Assembly (NCBI GenBank): GCA_025965195.1
Contig: JAOPXK010000060.1
Span: 1 to 64,000, forward strand
DNA: 64,000 bases
Direction: 5' to 3'
Source: Marmoricola sp.
Lineage (GTDB): Bacteria; Actinomycetota; Actinomycetes; Propionibacteriales; Nocardioidaceae
Position 1 is the stretch's first letter, and every line of letters begins with the position of its first letter. Under the pieces are notes generated by a model, which saw only the letters and a list, made by a program, of their open reading frames with translations, was not told the DNA's origin and searched no databases. Both the position numbers and the translations under genes were made by a program. Positions 54,992 to 63,496 of the stretch are shown here, piece after piece.

Positions 54992-56515
54992 TCAGCCGAG
55001 ACCGGCCAGCGCGCGCACCGTCTGGACCGTGTCGGTCTCCGAGGCAGGCTTGTCGTCGCGGTAGCCGAGGACCCGGGCGAATCGGAGCGCCATCCCGCCG
55101 GCGTACCTCGTCGAGCGCTGGATGCCGTCGAAGGCGATCTCGACGACCTGCTCCGGGCGGACGAACACGACATGGCCTTCGCGATGGGTCTCGAGCTCGA
55201 GGAACCGCTCGGTCTGCCAGGCGAGCATCTCGTCGGTCATCCCCTTGAACGTCTTGCCCAGCATCACGAACTCGCCGCTCTCCGGGTCGCGCGCGCCCAG
55301 ATGGATGTTGGAGAGCCAGCCCTTGCGGCGACCGCTTCCCCACTCAACGGCGAGGACCACCAGGTCGAGGGTGTGCCGCGGCTTCACCTTGACCCAGGCC
55401 GCGCCACGGCGCCCGGCTTCGTACGCCGAGTCGAGCTGCTTGAGGATCACACCTTCCTGGCCATCGGCGATCGCAGCCTCGAACCAGGCAACGGCTCTGG
55501 CCGGATCACTGGTGACGAGTCTCGTGACGCGCTGGTTCGCGGGCACGACGGAGTCGAGCCGGTCCAGACGCTCGCGGGCGGGCCGCTCGATCAGCTGGTC
55601 GTCGTCGTGGAGGAGCAGATCGAAGTAGAAGGGGTGGACGCCGCGGTCGGTCGCCTCGCGGGTCGAGGTGCGCGACGCGGTCTCCTGGAACGGTCTCGGC
55701 CGGCCGGCCGCATCGAGCGTGAGCGCCTCTCCGTCGAGGATCAGGTCGCGGGCCGGAAGCGCCCGGGTGAGGTCGACGATGTCGGGCAGCCGGGCGGAGA
55801 TCTCGTCGAGGCTGCGGGTGAACACCAGCACCTCGTCGCCGTGCTTGTGCACCTGGATCCGGATGCCGTCGAGCTTGGTGTCGACGGCGAACTCGGTGTC
55901 GACCTCGACGAGCTTGGTGACGCCGGCCGCGACGTCGGGCGCCGTCGACGCGAGCATCGGCCGGACCGGCCGGCCGACGACGAGCGAGAAGTCCGCCAGC
56001 GCCTCTGAGCCTCCGGTCAGGGCGGCCTGCGCGATCGGACCGGACAGCGCCGAGAACATCGCGGCACGGCGTACGTCGGAAGGGGGTACGCCGGCAGCGA
56101 CTGCGATCGCATCGAGCATCACCGAGTCGAGTGCGCCCTGCCGGACGCCGCCGGTGAGCAGGGCTCGAAGGAACTCCTGCTCGGGCGCGGTCAGTGCTCC
56201 GAAGAGGCTGGCGAGCGCCTCCGCGCGTGCACCTGCCGACCCCGGCCCGGCGAGCACGCTGATCGACTCGATCGCGTCGTTGACCTCATCGAGGTGCAGG
56301 GTCGCATCGATCGCAGGTGGGGGGAGCGTCGAGACGCTGCGCCAGCCGACACCGGTGCGGCGCTGGGGGAGCGTCCCGGAGAGGTACGCCGTCGCGAGCT
56401 CGATCTCGGGCCCGGTGGCCAGGCGCAACAGCCCGGCGATCAGGTCGCGCTTAGCGAGCCGGGACCGGGTCGCGGCAACGGAGCCGGAGACCTCAACGAG
56501 CTCGAGCAGCAGCAT
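54992..56515 (-). CDS. ligB: ATP-dependent DNA ligase (LigB-like)
   Basis: 507-aa ATP-dependent ligase, the same length as M. tuberculosis LigB. The N-terminal 190 residues form the ligase-specific DNA-binding domain. The adenylation domain follows, with nucleophile K214 in KLDGIRIQ, motif III (HPFYFDLLLHD) and motif IV (QEGVILKQ), then motif V (AAWVKVKP) and an OB fold. It is not the essential NAD-dependent LigA; a role in repair is expected. ATG 56515 is preceded by CACAAT 6 nt upstream, a possible leaderless -10. It diverges from an AlkA-like glycosylase, so two repair genes face each other. Confidence 0.93.
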   Translation of the reverse strand: MLLLELVEVSGSVAATRSRLAKRDLIAGLLRLATGPEIELATAYLSGTLPQRRTGVGWRSVSTLPPPAIDATLHLDEVNDAIESISVLAGPGSAGARAEALASLFGALTAPEQEFLRALLTGGVRQGALDSVMLDAIAVAAGVPPSDVRRAAMFSALSGPIAQAALTGGSEALADFSLVVGRPVRPMLASTAPDVAAGVTKLVEVDTEFAVDTKLDGIRIQVHKHGDEVLVFTRSLDEISARLPDIVDLTRALPARDLILDGEALTLDAAGRPRPFQETASRTSTREATDRGVHPFYFDLLLHDDDQLIERPARERLDRLDSVVPANQRVTRLVTSDPARAVAWFEAAIADGQEGVILKQLDSAYEAGRRGAAWVKVKPRHTLDLVVLAVEWGSGRRKGWLSNIHLGARDPESGEFVMLGKTFKGMTDEMLAWQTERFLELETHREGHVVFVRPEQVVEIAFDGIQRSTRYAGGMALRFARVLGYRDDKPASETDTVQTVRALAGLG

Positions 56516-56547
56516 GGCCTCATTGTGGCCGAGGACGCCGACAGTCC

Positions 56548-56553
56548 TACGCT
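56548..56553 (+). promoter_or_regulatory. -10 box (TACGCT) of the AlkA-like gene, leaderless
   Basis: TACGCT ends 7 nt before ATG 56561 with no ribosome site. Confidence 0.4.
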
Positions 56554-56560
56554 GCAGGAC

Positions 56561-57499
56561 ATGACCGCCGCCGCGCCCCTCGTCCGGGTCTGGCGCCCGG
56601 ACTGGCCCTGCCCGGTGGCACGGATCCTCTCCCCGCTGCGGCACGGGGCCGGCGATCCGACGTACCGCGTCGCGGCGGATGGCGCGCACTGGCGAGGCAT
56701 CCGTACGCCGACAGGCCCGGCGGCGCTCCAGATCCAGGGCGACCCGACCGCTGGCCTGGTCACCGGCACCGCCTGGGGAGCCGGCGCGCAGTGGGCGCTC
56801 GCACAGCTCCCGCGGATGCTCGGTGCCGACGACGACCCGAGCGGCTTCGAGCCACAGCATCCGCTGCTTGCCGAGGCCTGGCGCCGGCATCCGAACTGGC
56901 GAATCGGCTCGAGCGACCTGGTGATGGAGTCCCTGGTGCCGGCGATCATCGAGCAGAAGGTCACCGGCCAGGAAGCGTTCGCGGCGTACCGCAAGCTCGT
57001 CCTTCGCTTCGGCGAGCGCGCACCCGGTCCGAACGAAGACCTCTGGATCCAGCCGGCGCCCGAGGCGCTCCGCCAGATCCCGTCGTGGGAGTGGCTGCGG
57101 CTACCGGTCGACGGAGGCCGGTCGAGGCCGATCCTGCAGGCCGCGCGCGTTGCCGGGTCGCTCGAACGTGCCCGTCTCAGCGGCCCGGACGTCTTCGACC
57201 GGAGGCTTCGCAGCCTGCCGGGGATCGGCGTCTGGACCAGTGCGGAGGTGCGGAGCCGAGCGCTCGGTGACGCGGACGCGGTGAGCTTCGGCGACTATCA
57301 CATCGCGAAGGACGTGGGCTGGGCGCTGACCGGCGTCGAGGTCGATGACGATGGTCTGGCCGAGCTCCTCGAGCCGTACCGACCGCACCGGCACCGGGTC
57401 CAGCGGCTGGTCGAGATGACCGGTGCCGGGCGGCCCAGACGAGGCCCGCGGATGGCTCCACGCACGCATTTGCCGGGACGAACCGCCAAGACGGACTGA
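56561..57499 (+). CDS. DNA-3-methyladenine glycosylase family protein (AlkA-like)
   Basis: 312-aa HhH-GPD base-excision glycosylase. The helix-hairpin-helix LRSLPGIGVWTSAEVRSRAL near residue 218 leads into GDADAVSFGDYHIAKDVGWALTG, where the Asp after FG is the expected catalytic residue. The middle helix IIEQKVTGQEAFAAYRKLV is the family's second block. The N-terminal part is an AlkA-type beta-rich region. It diverges from ligB. ATG 56561 was chosen from the leaderless -10 spacing; the longer upstream frame is antisense to ligB. Confidence 0.9.
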   Translation: MTAAAPLVRVWRPDWPCPVARILSPLRHGAGDPTYRVAADGAHWRGIRTPTGPAALQIQGDPTAGLVTGTAWGAGAQWALAQLPRMLGADDDPSGFEPQHPLLAEAWRRHPNWRIGSSDLVMESLVPAIIEQKVTGQEAFAAYRKLVLRFGERAPGPNEDLWIQPAPEALRQIPSWEWLRLPVDGGRSRPILQAARVAGSLERARLSGPDVFDRRLRSLPGIGVWTSAEVRSRALGDADAVSFGDYHIAKDVGWALTGVEVDDDGLAELLEPYRPHRHRVQRLVEMTGAGRPRRGPRMAPRTHLPGRTAKTD

Positions 57500-57541
57500 G
57501 ATTGCCGCGCTGCGCGCCAGATTCCGAAAGTCATGGACGTG

Positions 57542-57555
57542 GTGTAACTCGGTGT
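57542..57555 (+). promoter_or_regulatory. Motif GTGTAACNNNGTGT, copy 3 (upstream of yrbE-mce)
   Basis: GTGTAACTCGGTGT, 80 nt before the yrbEA start. It differs from copy 1 by one base over 15 (both preceded by G). It lies in the 136-bp spacer that must carry the mce promoter; a clear -35/-10 pair was not resolved. TTGCAG at 57561-57566 is a possible -35. Confidence 0.65.
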
Positions 57556-57635
57556 GTACCTTGCAGACACTGGAAGGCAACATCGGGTTCCGTAGTCCGT
57601 GCGGACCTGGCGTGCGTGCCGACGGAGGCGACTCA

Positions 57636-58463
57636 ATGAGTGCGATGGCGGCGCTGGGCAGGTCGGGCTTCGACTCGATGCTCGACCGGGCCAGGGCCGG
57701 CACCACGACGAGCGGCAAGCTGGTCATCCTGGCGCTCGGGTCGGTGATCGCGCTGGTCACCGACATCATCGCCCGGCGGTTCTCCTGGACCGAGTTCCTG
57801 CTCCAGGCCTGGTTCATGACCCGCGTCTCGCTGTTGCCGGCGATCCTGGTGTCGATCCCGTTCGGTGTCATCACCTCGGTGCAGATCGGCGGCGTCGCCT
57901 CCCAGATCGGCGCCAGCTCGTTCAGCGGTGCGGTCAACGGCATCGGCGTACTCCAGCAGGGCGCGCCCCTGGTGACCTCGCTGATCATCGCCGGGGCGGT
58001 GGGGTCCGCGATCACCTCCGACCTCGGCGCGAGGACCGTGCGCGAGGAGATCGACGCCCTCAAGGTGATGGGCATCAACCCCGTTCAGCGGCTGGTCGCA
58101 CCCCGCATCCTCGCCGCCCTCATCGTCTCGCTGATGCTGACCGTGATCGTCGCGATGACGGCCATGGTCACGGCGTTCTTCATCAACGTCGGCAACGGCT
58201 CGATCAGCTCGGGCACCTACCTCGGATCCTTCATCTCGTTCAGCCAGCCCGCTGACCTGATCCTCGCCGAGTTCAAGGCGCTGGTCTTCGGGTTCATCGC
58301 CACGGTCGTCTGCTCCCACAAGGGTCTGAGCGCTTCCGGCGGGCCGAAGGGCGTCGCCGACGCGGTCAACCAGGCCGTGGTCCTCAGCGTGATCCTGCTG
58401 GCCGCCGCGAACGTCGCGATCACTCAGGCGTACACGATGCTCTTCCCGGCAAGGCTGGTCTGA
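57636..58463 (+). CDS. yrbEA: MlaE-family ABC permease YrbEA
   Basis: 275-aa first permease subunit of an Mce-type lipid importer. Typical MlaE signatures: SLLPAILVSIPFGVITSVQIG near residue 65, the coupling-helix region SDLGARTVREEIDALKVMGINP near residue 125 and FGFIATVVCSHKG near residue 232. Five hydrophobic segments are visible. GGAGG precedes ATG 57636. The stop overlaps the next gene by 1 nt (TGATG). The ATPase (MceG/Mkl) is not in this window, as usual for distant mkl genes. Confidence 0.93.
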   Translation: MSAMAALGRSGFDSMLDRARAGTTTSGKLVILALGSVIALVTDIIARRFSWTEFLLQAWFMTRVSLLPAILVSIPFGVITSVQIGGVASQIGASSFSGAVNGIGVLQQGAPLVTSLIIAGAVGSAITSDLGARTVREEIDALKVMGINPVQRLVAPRILAALIVSLMLTVIVAMTAMVTAFFINVGNGSISSGTYLGSFISFSQPADLILAEFKALVFGFIATVVCSHKGLSASGGPKGVADAVNQAVVLSVILLAAANVAITQAYTMLFPARLV

Positions 58464-59314
58464 TGGCCGACCCGAAGGGCATCGCCGGCAACGCCGCCGT
58501 CTCCGTCGTCGACGCGACGATGGCGAGCCTGGCCGAGGTCGGGAGCTTCTCCACCTTCGCCGGCAAGGTGGTCGGGTCGGTGCCCTACACCTTCGTGCGT
58601 TACCGCGACGAGATGCTGCGGCAGCTGAAGGACATCGCCTGGGGCAGCGGCGCGATCATCGTGGGCGGTGGCACCGTCGGCGTGATGGTCCTGCTGTCGA
58701 TCTCGGCTGGTACGTCGCTCGGCATCCAGGGGTTCAACGGCCTGGAGCTGGTCGGCCTCTCGCCGCTCACCGGCTTCCTCTCCGCCAGCGCGAACACCCG
58801 TGAGCTGGCCCCGATCATCGCCGCGCTCGCGCTCGCGTCCCAGGTCGGCTGTCGATTCACCGCCCAGCTCGGGTCGATGAAGATCCACGAGGAAGTCGAC
58901 GCCCTGTCGGTGATGGGCATCAACCCGATGCGCTATCTGGTCACCACCCGGGTGATTGCGACGGCCATTGCGATCGTGCCGCTCTACCTGATCGGCCTGC
59001 TCGGCTCCTACATCGCCTCCGAGGCGTCCGTGGTGATCCTCTTCCACCAGTCGCCGGGCCAGTACGAGCACTACTTCGCAACGTTCATCTCCGGCCGCGA
59101 CATCTTCTACTCCGTGATCAAGATCCTGGTCTTCGCCACCGCGATCACCCTGCTGCACTGCTGGTACGGCATGAGTGTGAGCGGCGGCCCGCAGTCCGTC
59201 GGCGAAGCGACCGGAAAGGCCATTCGCGCCAGCATCGTGTCGGTCGTCCTGCTCGACATGGTCATGACGCTGATCTTCTGGGGCACCAACCCCGGTTTCA
59301 GGGTCTCGGGTTAG
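58463..59314 (+). CDS. yrbEB: MlaE-family ABC permease YrbEB
   Basis: 283-aa second permease subunit, forming a heterodimer with YrbEA. It has the same blocks: LAPIIAALALASQVGCRFTAQLG, MKIHEEVDALSVMGINPMRYLVTTRV and TLLHCWYGMSVSGGPQSVGEAT. ATG 58463 shares one base with the yrbEA stop. Nine bases separate it from mceA, so all genes here are one operon. Confidence 0.93.
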   Translation: MADPKGIAGNAAVSVVDATMASLAEVGSFSTFAGKVVGSVPYTFVRYRDEMLRQLKDIAWGSGAIIVGGGTVGVMVLLSISAGTSLGIQGFNGLELVGLSPLTGFLSASANTRELAPIIAALALASQVGCRFTAQLGSMKIHEEVDALSVMGINPMRYLVTTRVIATAIAIVPLYLIGLLGSYIASEASVVILFHQSPGQYEHYFATFISGRDIFYSVIKILVFATAITLLHCWYGMSVSGGPQSVGEATGKAIRASIVSVVLLDMVMTLIFWGTNPGFRVSG

Positions 59315-59323
59315 GCGCGCGAG

Positions 59324-60427
59324 ATGGCCAGCAGTGCTGTCCGCAAGGACCTGAAGAGGTCCGACTACGCCAGGCGTGGCCTGCTCACCATCGTGGGTGG
59401 CGTGGTCGTACTCGTGCTGATCTTCGCGAAGTCGACCGGCGCGATCGGCGGCAAGGACGTGGTCAGCGCACATGTCGGCAATGCCGGTGGCGCGCTCCGC
59501 AAAGGCTCGGACGTCAAGATGCGCGGCGTCATCGTCGGCAGGGTCTCGGGCATCAGCCGGGCACTGGGCGGAGAGGTCGATGTCGACCTGACGATGAACA
59601 AGGGAACCCTCAGCGAGATCCCGTCCAACGTGGTGGCCCGGATCCTGCCCGCAACCGTGTTCGGTACGACGTTCGTCGACCTCACCACCCACTCACCGGA
59701 CTCGCCGACACCCCTGAGGGCCAGGGCCATCGTGCCGGCCGACCGGACCCAGGGGACCCTGGAGCTCCAGCAGGCGCTGGACGACATCGACTCCCTGACC
59801 AAGGCGCTCGGGCCGGCCGAGCTCGCCTCTGCGCTCGGATCCGCAGCGGCGGCTCTCGACGGCCGTGGCGCGAAGATCGGGGAGACGATCGACGACCTCG
59901 ACGCCTACCTGCACGAGCTGAACCCGACGATGCCGGTGGTCCGGGTCGACGCACGCAAACTGGTCGCCAACCTGCAGCTGGCGCAGCGGGCGTTGCCCGA
60001 CACGCTCACCGCCGTCGATGACGGTCTGACGACGGCGAACACGATCGTTGCCGAGAAGGCGACGATCGCCGCGATCATCACAGGCGGCACCTCGCTCGTG
60101 GAGCAGGCGAACAGGTTCATCGGATCGAACCGGGACGCCCTGGTCGGCTGGCTGAACACGAACGGGAAGGTGGTGGACGCGTTCTACGACAACCGGCAGG
60201 CGGCATTCGCGGGCGGGTTCGCCACCGACCGGCTGCTCGCCAGCAAACTCGGCGAGGTCATCCACCACGGCTGGCTGGACTCGACCTCGATCATCGAACT
60301 CGACGTTCCCGGGTACTACACCGTCGCTGACCGCCCGAACTTCTCGAGCTCGGGTGCCCGCGCGCCCGCCGGTGGACTCGACCGTGCGTCGGTCAGCTCG
60401 ATGCTGAAGGGGTCCGGGAACCGATGA
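59324..60427 (+). CDS. mceA: Mce family protein, position A
   Basis: 367-aa substrate-binding tube subunit. One N-terminal membrane helix (about residues 19-38) is followed by the MlaD/Mce domain (GKDVVSAHVGNAGGALRKGSDVKMRGVIVG) and a helical region to about residue 270. The Mce hexamer carries lipids from outside to the YrbE permease. ATG 59324 follows yrbEB by 9 nt; the 3' end overlaps mceB by 4 nt. The polar C terminus lacks the RGD seen in some Mce1A proteins. Confidence 0.92.
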   Translation: MASSAVRKDLKRSDYARRGLLTIVGGVVVLVLIFAKSTGAIGGKDVVSAHVGNAGGALRKGSDVKMRGVIVGRVSGISRALGGEVDVDLTMNKGTLSEIPSNVVARILPATVFGTTFVDLTTHSPDSPTPLRARAIVPADRTQGTLELQQALDDIDSLTKALGPAELASALGSAAAALDGRGAKIGETIDDLDAYLHELNPTMPVVRVDARKLVANLQLAQRALPDTLTAVDDGLTTANTIVAEKATIAAIITGGTSLVEQANRFIGSNRDALVGWLNTNGKVVDAFYDNRQAAFAGGFATDRLLASKLGEVIHHGWLDSTSIIELDVPGYYTVADRPNFSSSGARAPAGGLDRASVSSMLKGSGNR

Positions 60428-61440
60428 GCGGACTCACGTCGATCGGGATCAAGTTCGGCGCCTTCGCGCTGGTGTCACTGCTGTTGGGCGCGCTGCTCCT
60501 CAACACCATGCTCAACGGTGTCCCGGGCAGCAACCGGACCTTCAAGGCGAGGTTCACCGATGTCAGTGGCCTGTCCCAGGGCGACGACGTCCGGGTTGCC
60601 GGCGTCCGCGTCGGCCGGGTCGCGAAGATCGCGATCGCATCCGGCGGAGGTGCGGAGGTGCAGTTCCAGGTCGAGGACCAGCAGCCGGTGCTCTCCACGA
60701 CGCACGTGATCATGCGCTACCAGAACCTGCTCGGCCAGCGGTACCTCTCCCTGGAGCAGAGCGGACCTCGGGGCAGCACCCTCCACGCAGGGGCGACGAT
60801 CCCGAAGACGCTGACCAGTCCGGGCTTCGACCTCACCGAGCTGCTCAACGGCTTCAGACCGCTGTTCGACATCCTCAACCCGACAGACGTGAACCAGCTG
60901 GCGAACTCGCTGGTCAAGGTCCTGCAGGGCGAGGGCGGTTCGGTGGAGTCATTGCTCCAGCAGACCAGCAAGCTGACGAACTTCGTCGCCGACCGCGACA
61001 AGGTGTACGGCGACGTGCTGACGAACCTGACGCCCGTGCTGAAGGACATCGCCGGCCAGGGCACCGAGCTGCACTCGACGGTCACCGAGCTGAAGCTGCT
61101 GATGGCCGGGCTGGCCAAGGACCGCCAGTCGATCGGCAGCTCCATCGACGGAGTCAGCAACCTGATCGTGTCGACCTCGGACCTGCTGGCCCAGGCCCGG
61201 CAGCCGCTCTCGGACACGACCCACCAGCTCCGCACGGTGGCGCAGATGCTTGCCGTCAACCGCGGCGTGGTGGTCAAGGCACTCCAGTCGTTCGGGTCGG
61301 TGTTCGAGTCCCTCGGCCGGCCGACGTCGTACCAGAGCCAGCTCAACGTCTATCTCTGCACCGTCTGGGTGACCGGTGCGGGGCTGCAGCTGAACCTGGC
61401 CGGCGGCCAGGGCGGACCCTGGTCGAAGGTGTGCCAGTGA
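60424..61440 (+). CDS. mceB: Mce family protein, position B
   Basis: 338-aa Mce subunit with N-terminal helix (about residues 8-28) and MlaD domain (ARFTDVSGLSQGDDVRVAGVRVGRV). The helical half contains VEDQQPVLSTTHVIMRYQNLLGQRYLSLEQ and long amphipathic helices. Two late Cys residues (YLCTVW, SKVCQ) may form a disulfide. It overlaps mceA by 4 nt upstream and mceC by 4 nt downstream through GTGA at 61437. Confidence 0.92.
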   Translation: MSGLTSIGIKFGAFALVSLLLGALLLNTMLNGVPGSNRTFKARFTDVSGLSQGDDVRVAGVRVGRVAKIAIASGGGAEVQFQVEDQQPVLSTTHVIMRYQNLLGQRYLSLEQSGPRGSTLHAGATIPKTLTSPGFDLTELLNGFRPLFDILNPTDVNQLANSLVKVLQGEGGSVESLLQQTSKLTNFVADRDKVYGDVLTNLTPVLKDIAGQGTELHSTVTELKLLMAGLAKDRQSIGSSIDGVSNLIVSTSDLLAQARQPLSDTTHQLRTVAQMLAVNRGVVVKALQSFGSVFESLGRPTSYQSQLNVYLCTVWVTGAGLQLNLAGGQGGPWSKVCQ

Positions 61441-61478
61441 AGGTGCCAGTGACGATGCCAGTGAAGGTGCCAGTGAAG
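61431..61478 (+). repeat. Four 12-bp tandem repeats over the mceB/mceC junction
   Basis: The unit GTGCCAGTGAAG is repeated four times (one copy GTGCCAGTGACG, the third beginning ATG). It encodes repeated Val-Pro-Val-Lys at the N terminus of MceC and contains the mceB stop. Each unit offers a SD-like GAAGGTG and a start codon (GTG 61437, 61443, 61449, ATG 61455). Confidence 0.85.
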
Positions 61479-62450
61479 AGGCTGGAGAACCAGGACCCGT
61501 TCAGGCTGGGCCTCGTTGCGTTCGCGGTGGGGCTGCTGGTCTGCATCGTGCTCGTGGTGGTCAGCATCGTCCCGTTCGGTCACTCGACCTACACCGCGAT
61601 GATCGAGAACACCGCCGGTCTGAAGTCCGGAGAGGACGTGGAGATCTCCGGCGTCTCCGTCGGCCAGGTCCGGAGCGTCTCACTCGACGGCGACCAGGTG
61701 AAGGTCCGGTTCACCGTCAAGAACGGCATCAGGCTCGGGTCCCTGACGACCGGCACCGTGAAGGTCGCGACCCTGCTCGGCACCCACTACTTCCAGCTCG
61801 ATCCGTTGGGTGGCGGCTCGCTGGCCAACGACACCATCCCGGTGTCGCGTACGTCGGTCCCGTACAACCTCCAGGACGTGCTCGACAAGGGGAACTCCCA
61901 GCTCGGGAAGCTGGACCCGGTCGCCCTGGCCAACATGCTCACCGCCATCACCGACACGATCGGCCCGGCCGAGGACGACATCGGGCCGGCGCTGACCGGC
62001 GTCGCCCGGCTCTCCGACGCGGTCGCTGCCCGGTCCGACCAGACCGGCCAGCTGCTGACCGCGGCGCAGAGCGTGACGAACCAGCTGTCCGACAGCAGCG
62101 CCGACCTGATTCAGCTGATGAAGCAGACCAACCTGGTCGTCGGCGAGGTGACTGCCCGACGTGCCGCGATCCACAAGCTGCTCGTGGAGACAACTGCCCT
62201 GTCGACCAACCTGACCGGGGTCATCACCAGGAGCCGCGCCGACATCCAGCCCGCCCTGTCGAACCTGAACCTGGTGCTCACGACCCTTCGCGCGCAGGAC
62301 AAGGCGCTCAAGCATGTGCTCGACGTGATGGCACCGAGCATCCGGTACCTCACCAACGCGAGCGGCAACGGGCCGTGGGTCGATCTCGGCGCCCCGGCAC
62401 CGGCGATCCCGCCGGACGACGTTCTCTGCAAGATGGGGAACTGCTCATGA
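61437..62450 (+). CDS. mceC: Mce family protein, position C
   Basis: Up to 337-aa Mce subunit. After the repetitive Val/Pro/Lys start there is one membrane helix (about residues 22-45), an MlaD domain (AMIENTAGLKSGEDVEISGVSVGQV) and a helical part with VPYNLQDVLDKGNSQLGKLDP. The start could be any of several in-frame GTG/ATG codons inside the 12-bp repeats; GTG 61437 is taken because it overlaps the mceB stop. The 3' end shares ATGA with the next gene. Confidence 0.9.
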   Translation: MKVPVTMPVKVPVKRLENQDPFRLGLVAFAVGLLVCIVLVVVSIVPFGHSTYTAMIENTAGLKSGEDVEISGVSVGQVRSVSLDGDQVKVRFTVKNGIRLGSLTTGTVKVATLLGTHYFQLDPLGGGSLANDTIPVSRTSVPYNLQDVLDKGNSQLGKLDPVALANMLTAITDTIGPAEDDIGPALTGVARLSDAVAARSDQTGQLLTAAQSVTNQLSDSSADLIQLMKQTNLVVGEVTARRAAIHKLLVETTALSTNLTGVITRSRADIQPALSNLNLVLTTLRAQDKALKHVLDVMAPSIRYLTNASGNGPWVDLGAPAPAIPPDDVLCKMGNCS

Positions 62451-63496
62451 AGCGCGTGATCGCACTGCTGCTGACGGTCGTGCTGCTCGTCGCGGGTTCG
62501 GGCTGCGGACGGCTGGGTGGTGGCACGTTCAGGGTCTCGGCGCTGTTCAACGACTCCGCTGGTCTCTTTGTCGGGAACGACGTCGGCATCCTCGGCGTAC
62601 CCGTCGGGAAGGTCGTCTCGATCACGCCCCAGGGCGCAGACGTCAGGGTGACGATGGAGATCAACGACGGCCAGGCGATCCCGGCGAACGCCGGCGCCGT
62701 CGTGGTGTCCCGCTCCGTCGCCACCGACCGGTACGTCGAGCTGACGCCGGTCTACCACGCCGGTCCGAGGATGACGGCCGGCACGGTGATCAACGAGGAC
62801 AGGACCAGGACACCGGTCGACTTCGACCAGGTCCTCGCCGCCCTCAACACCTTCGCGACCGGCATCTCCGGCTCGAAGGCGACCCGGGATGCGGTGAAGC
62901 GGACCCTGGCCGTCCAGTCCCACGCACTCGACGGCAACGGGGTCAAGCTGAACAAGACGATCCACTCGCTGAGTGCAGCGGTGAACGGCGTCGCGGGCGA
63001 GCGCAACAACCTGACGTCGACGCTGCTCGCGCTGGACAACCTCACCACGACCCTGGCCGACAACCAGGCAACCGTGCGGACGTTCATCCAGCAGGTCTCC
63101 GAGGCGAGCCAGCTGCTGGCCGCCGAGCGTGGTGACTTCCGGACCTCACTGACCAGCCTGAGCCAGGCCGTCGAGGTGGTGGCGCAGTTCACCAGGACCA
63201 ACAAGGCCTCGATCGTGAAGACGCTGAACAACACCACCGGCGTCGCGAAACAGGTGCTGTCGAGTCGACAGCAGATCGTCGAGGTCCTCAACGAGTTCCC
63301 GGTGGTGCTGCAGAACCTGCAGCGGGCCTACAAGAACGGTCGCATCACGGTGCGGATCAACCCGACGGTCCTGCTCCCGCTCGGCGGATTCCTCGACCAG
63401 ATCTGCGCGGCCCTGCCGATTCCGCTCTGCAACGCCTTCGGCACCGATCCGCTCGGCGTGAGCAATCTGCTCGACCAGCTGCTGGGAGGCAAGTGA
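62447..63496 (+). CDS. mceD: Mce family lipoprotein, position D
   Basis: 349-aa Mce subunit with a lipoprotein signal: MKRVIALLLTVVLLVAGSGC, so the mature N terminus is lipid-modified Cys 20 rather than an anchored helix. The MlaD domain follows (VSALFNDSAGLFVGNDVGILGVPVGKV). The helical domain has NGVKLNKTIHSLSAAVNG and QTFIQQ-like coils, and there are two late Cys residues (QICAALPIPLCNAF). In many mce operons only the E protein is a lipoprotein, so this is somewhat unusual. ATGA overlap with mceC. Confidence 0.9.
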   Translation: MKRVIALLLTVVLLVAGSGCGRLGGGTFRVSALFNDSAGLFVGNDVGILGVPVGKVVSITPQGADVRVTMEINDGQAIPANAGAVVVSRSVATDRYVELTPVYHAGPRMTAGTVINEDRTRTPVDFDQVLAALNTFATGISGSKATRDAVKRTLAVQSHALDGNGVKLNKTIHSLSAAVNGVAGERNNLTSTLLALDNLTTTLADNQATVRTFIQQVSEASQLLAAERGDFRTSLTSLSQAVEVVAQFTRTNKASIVKTLNNTTGVAKQVLSSRQQIVEVLNEFPVVLQNLQRAYKNGRITVRINPTVLLPLGGFLDQICAALPIPLCNAFGTDPLGVSNLLDQLLGGK

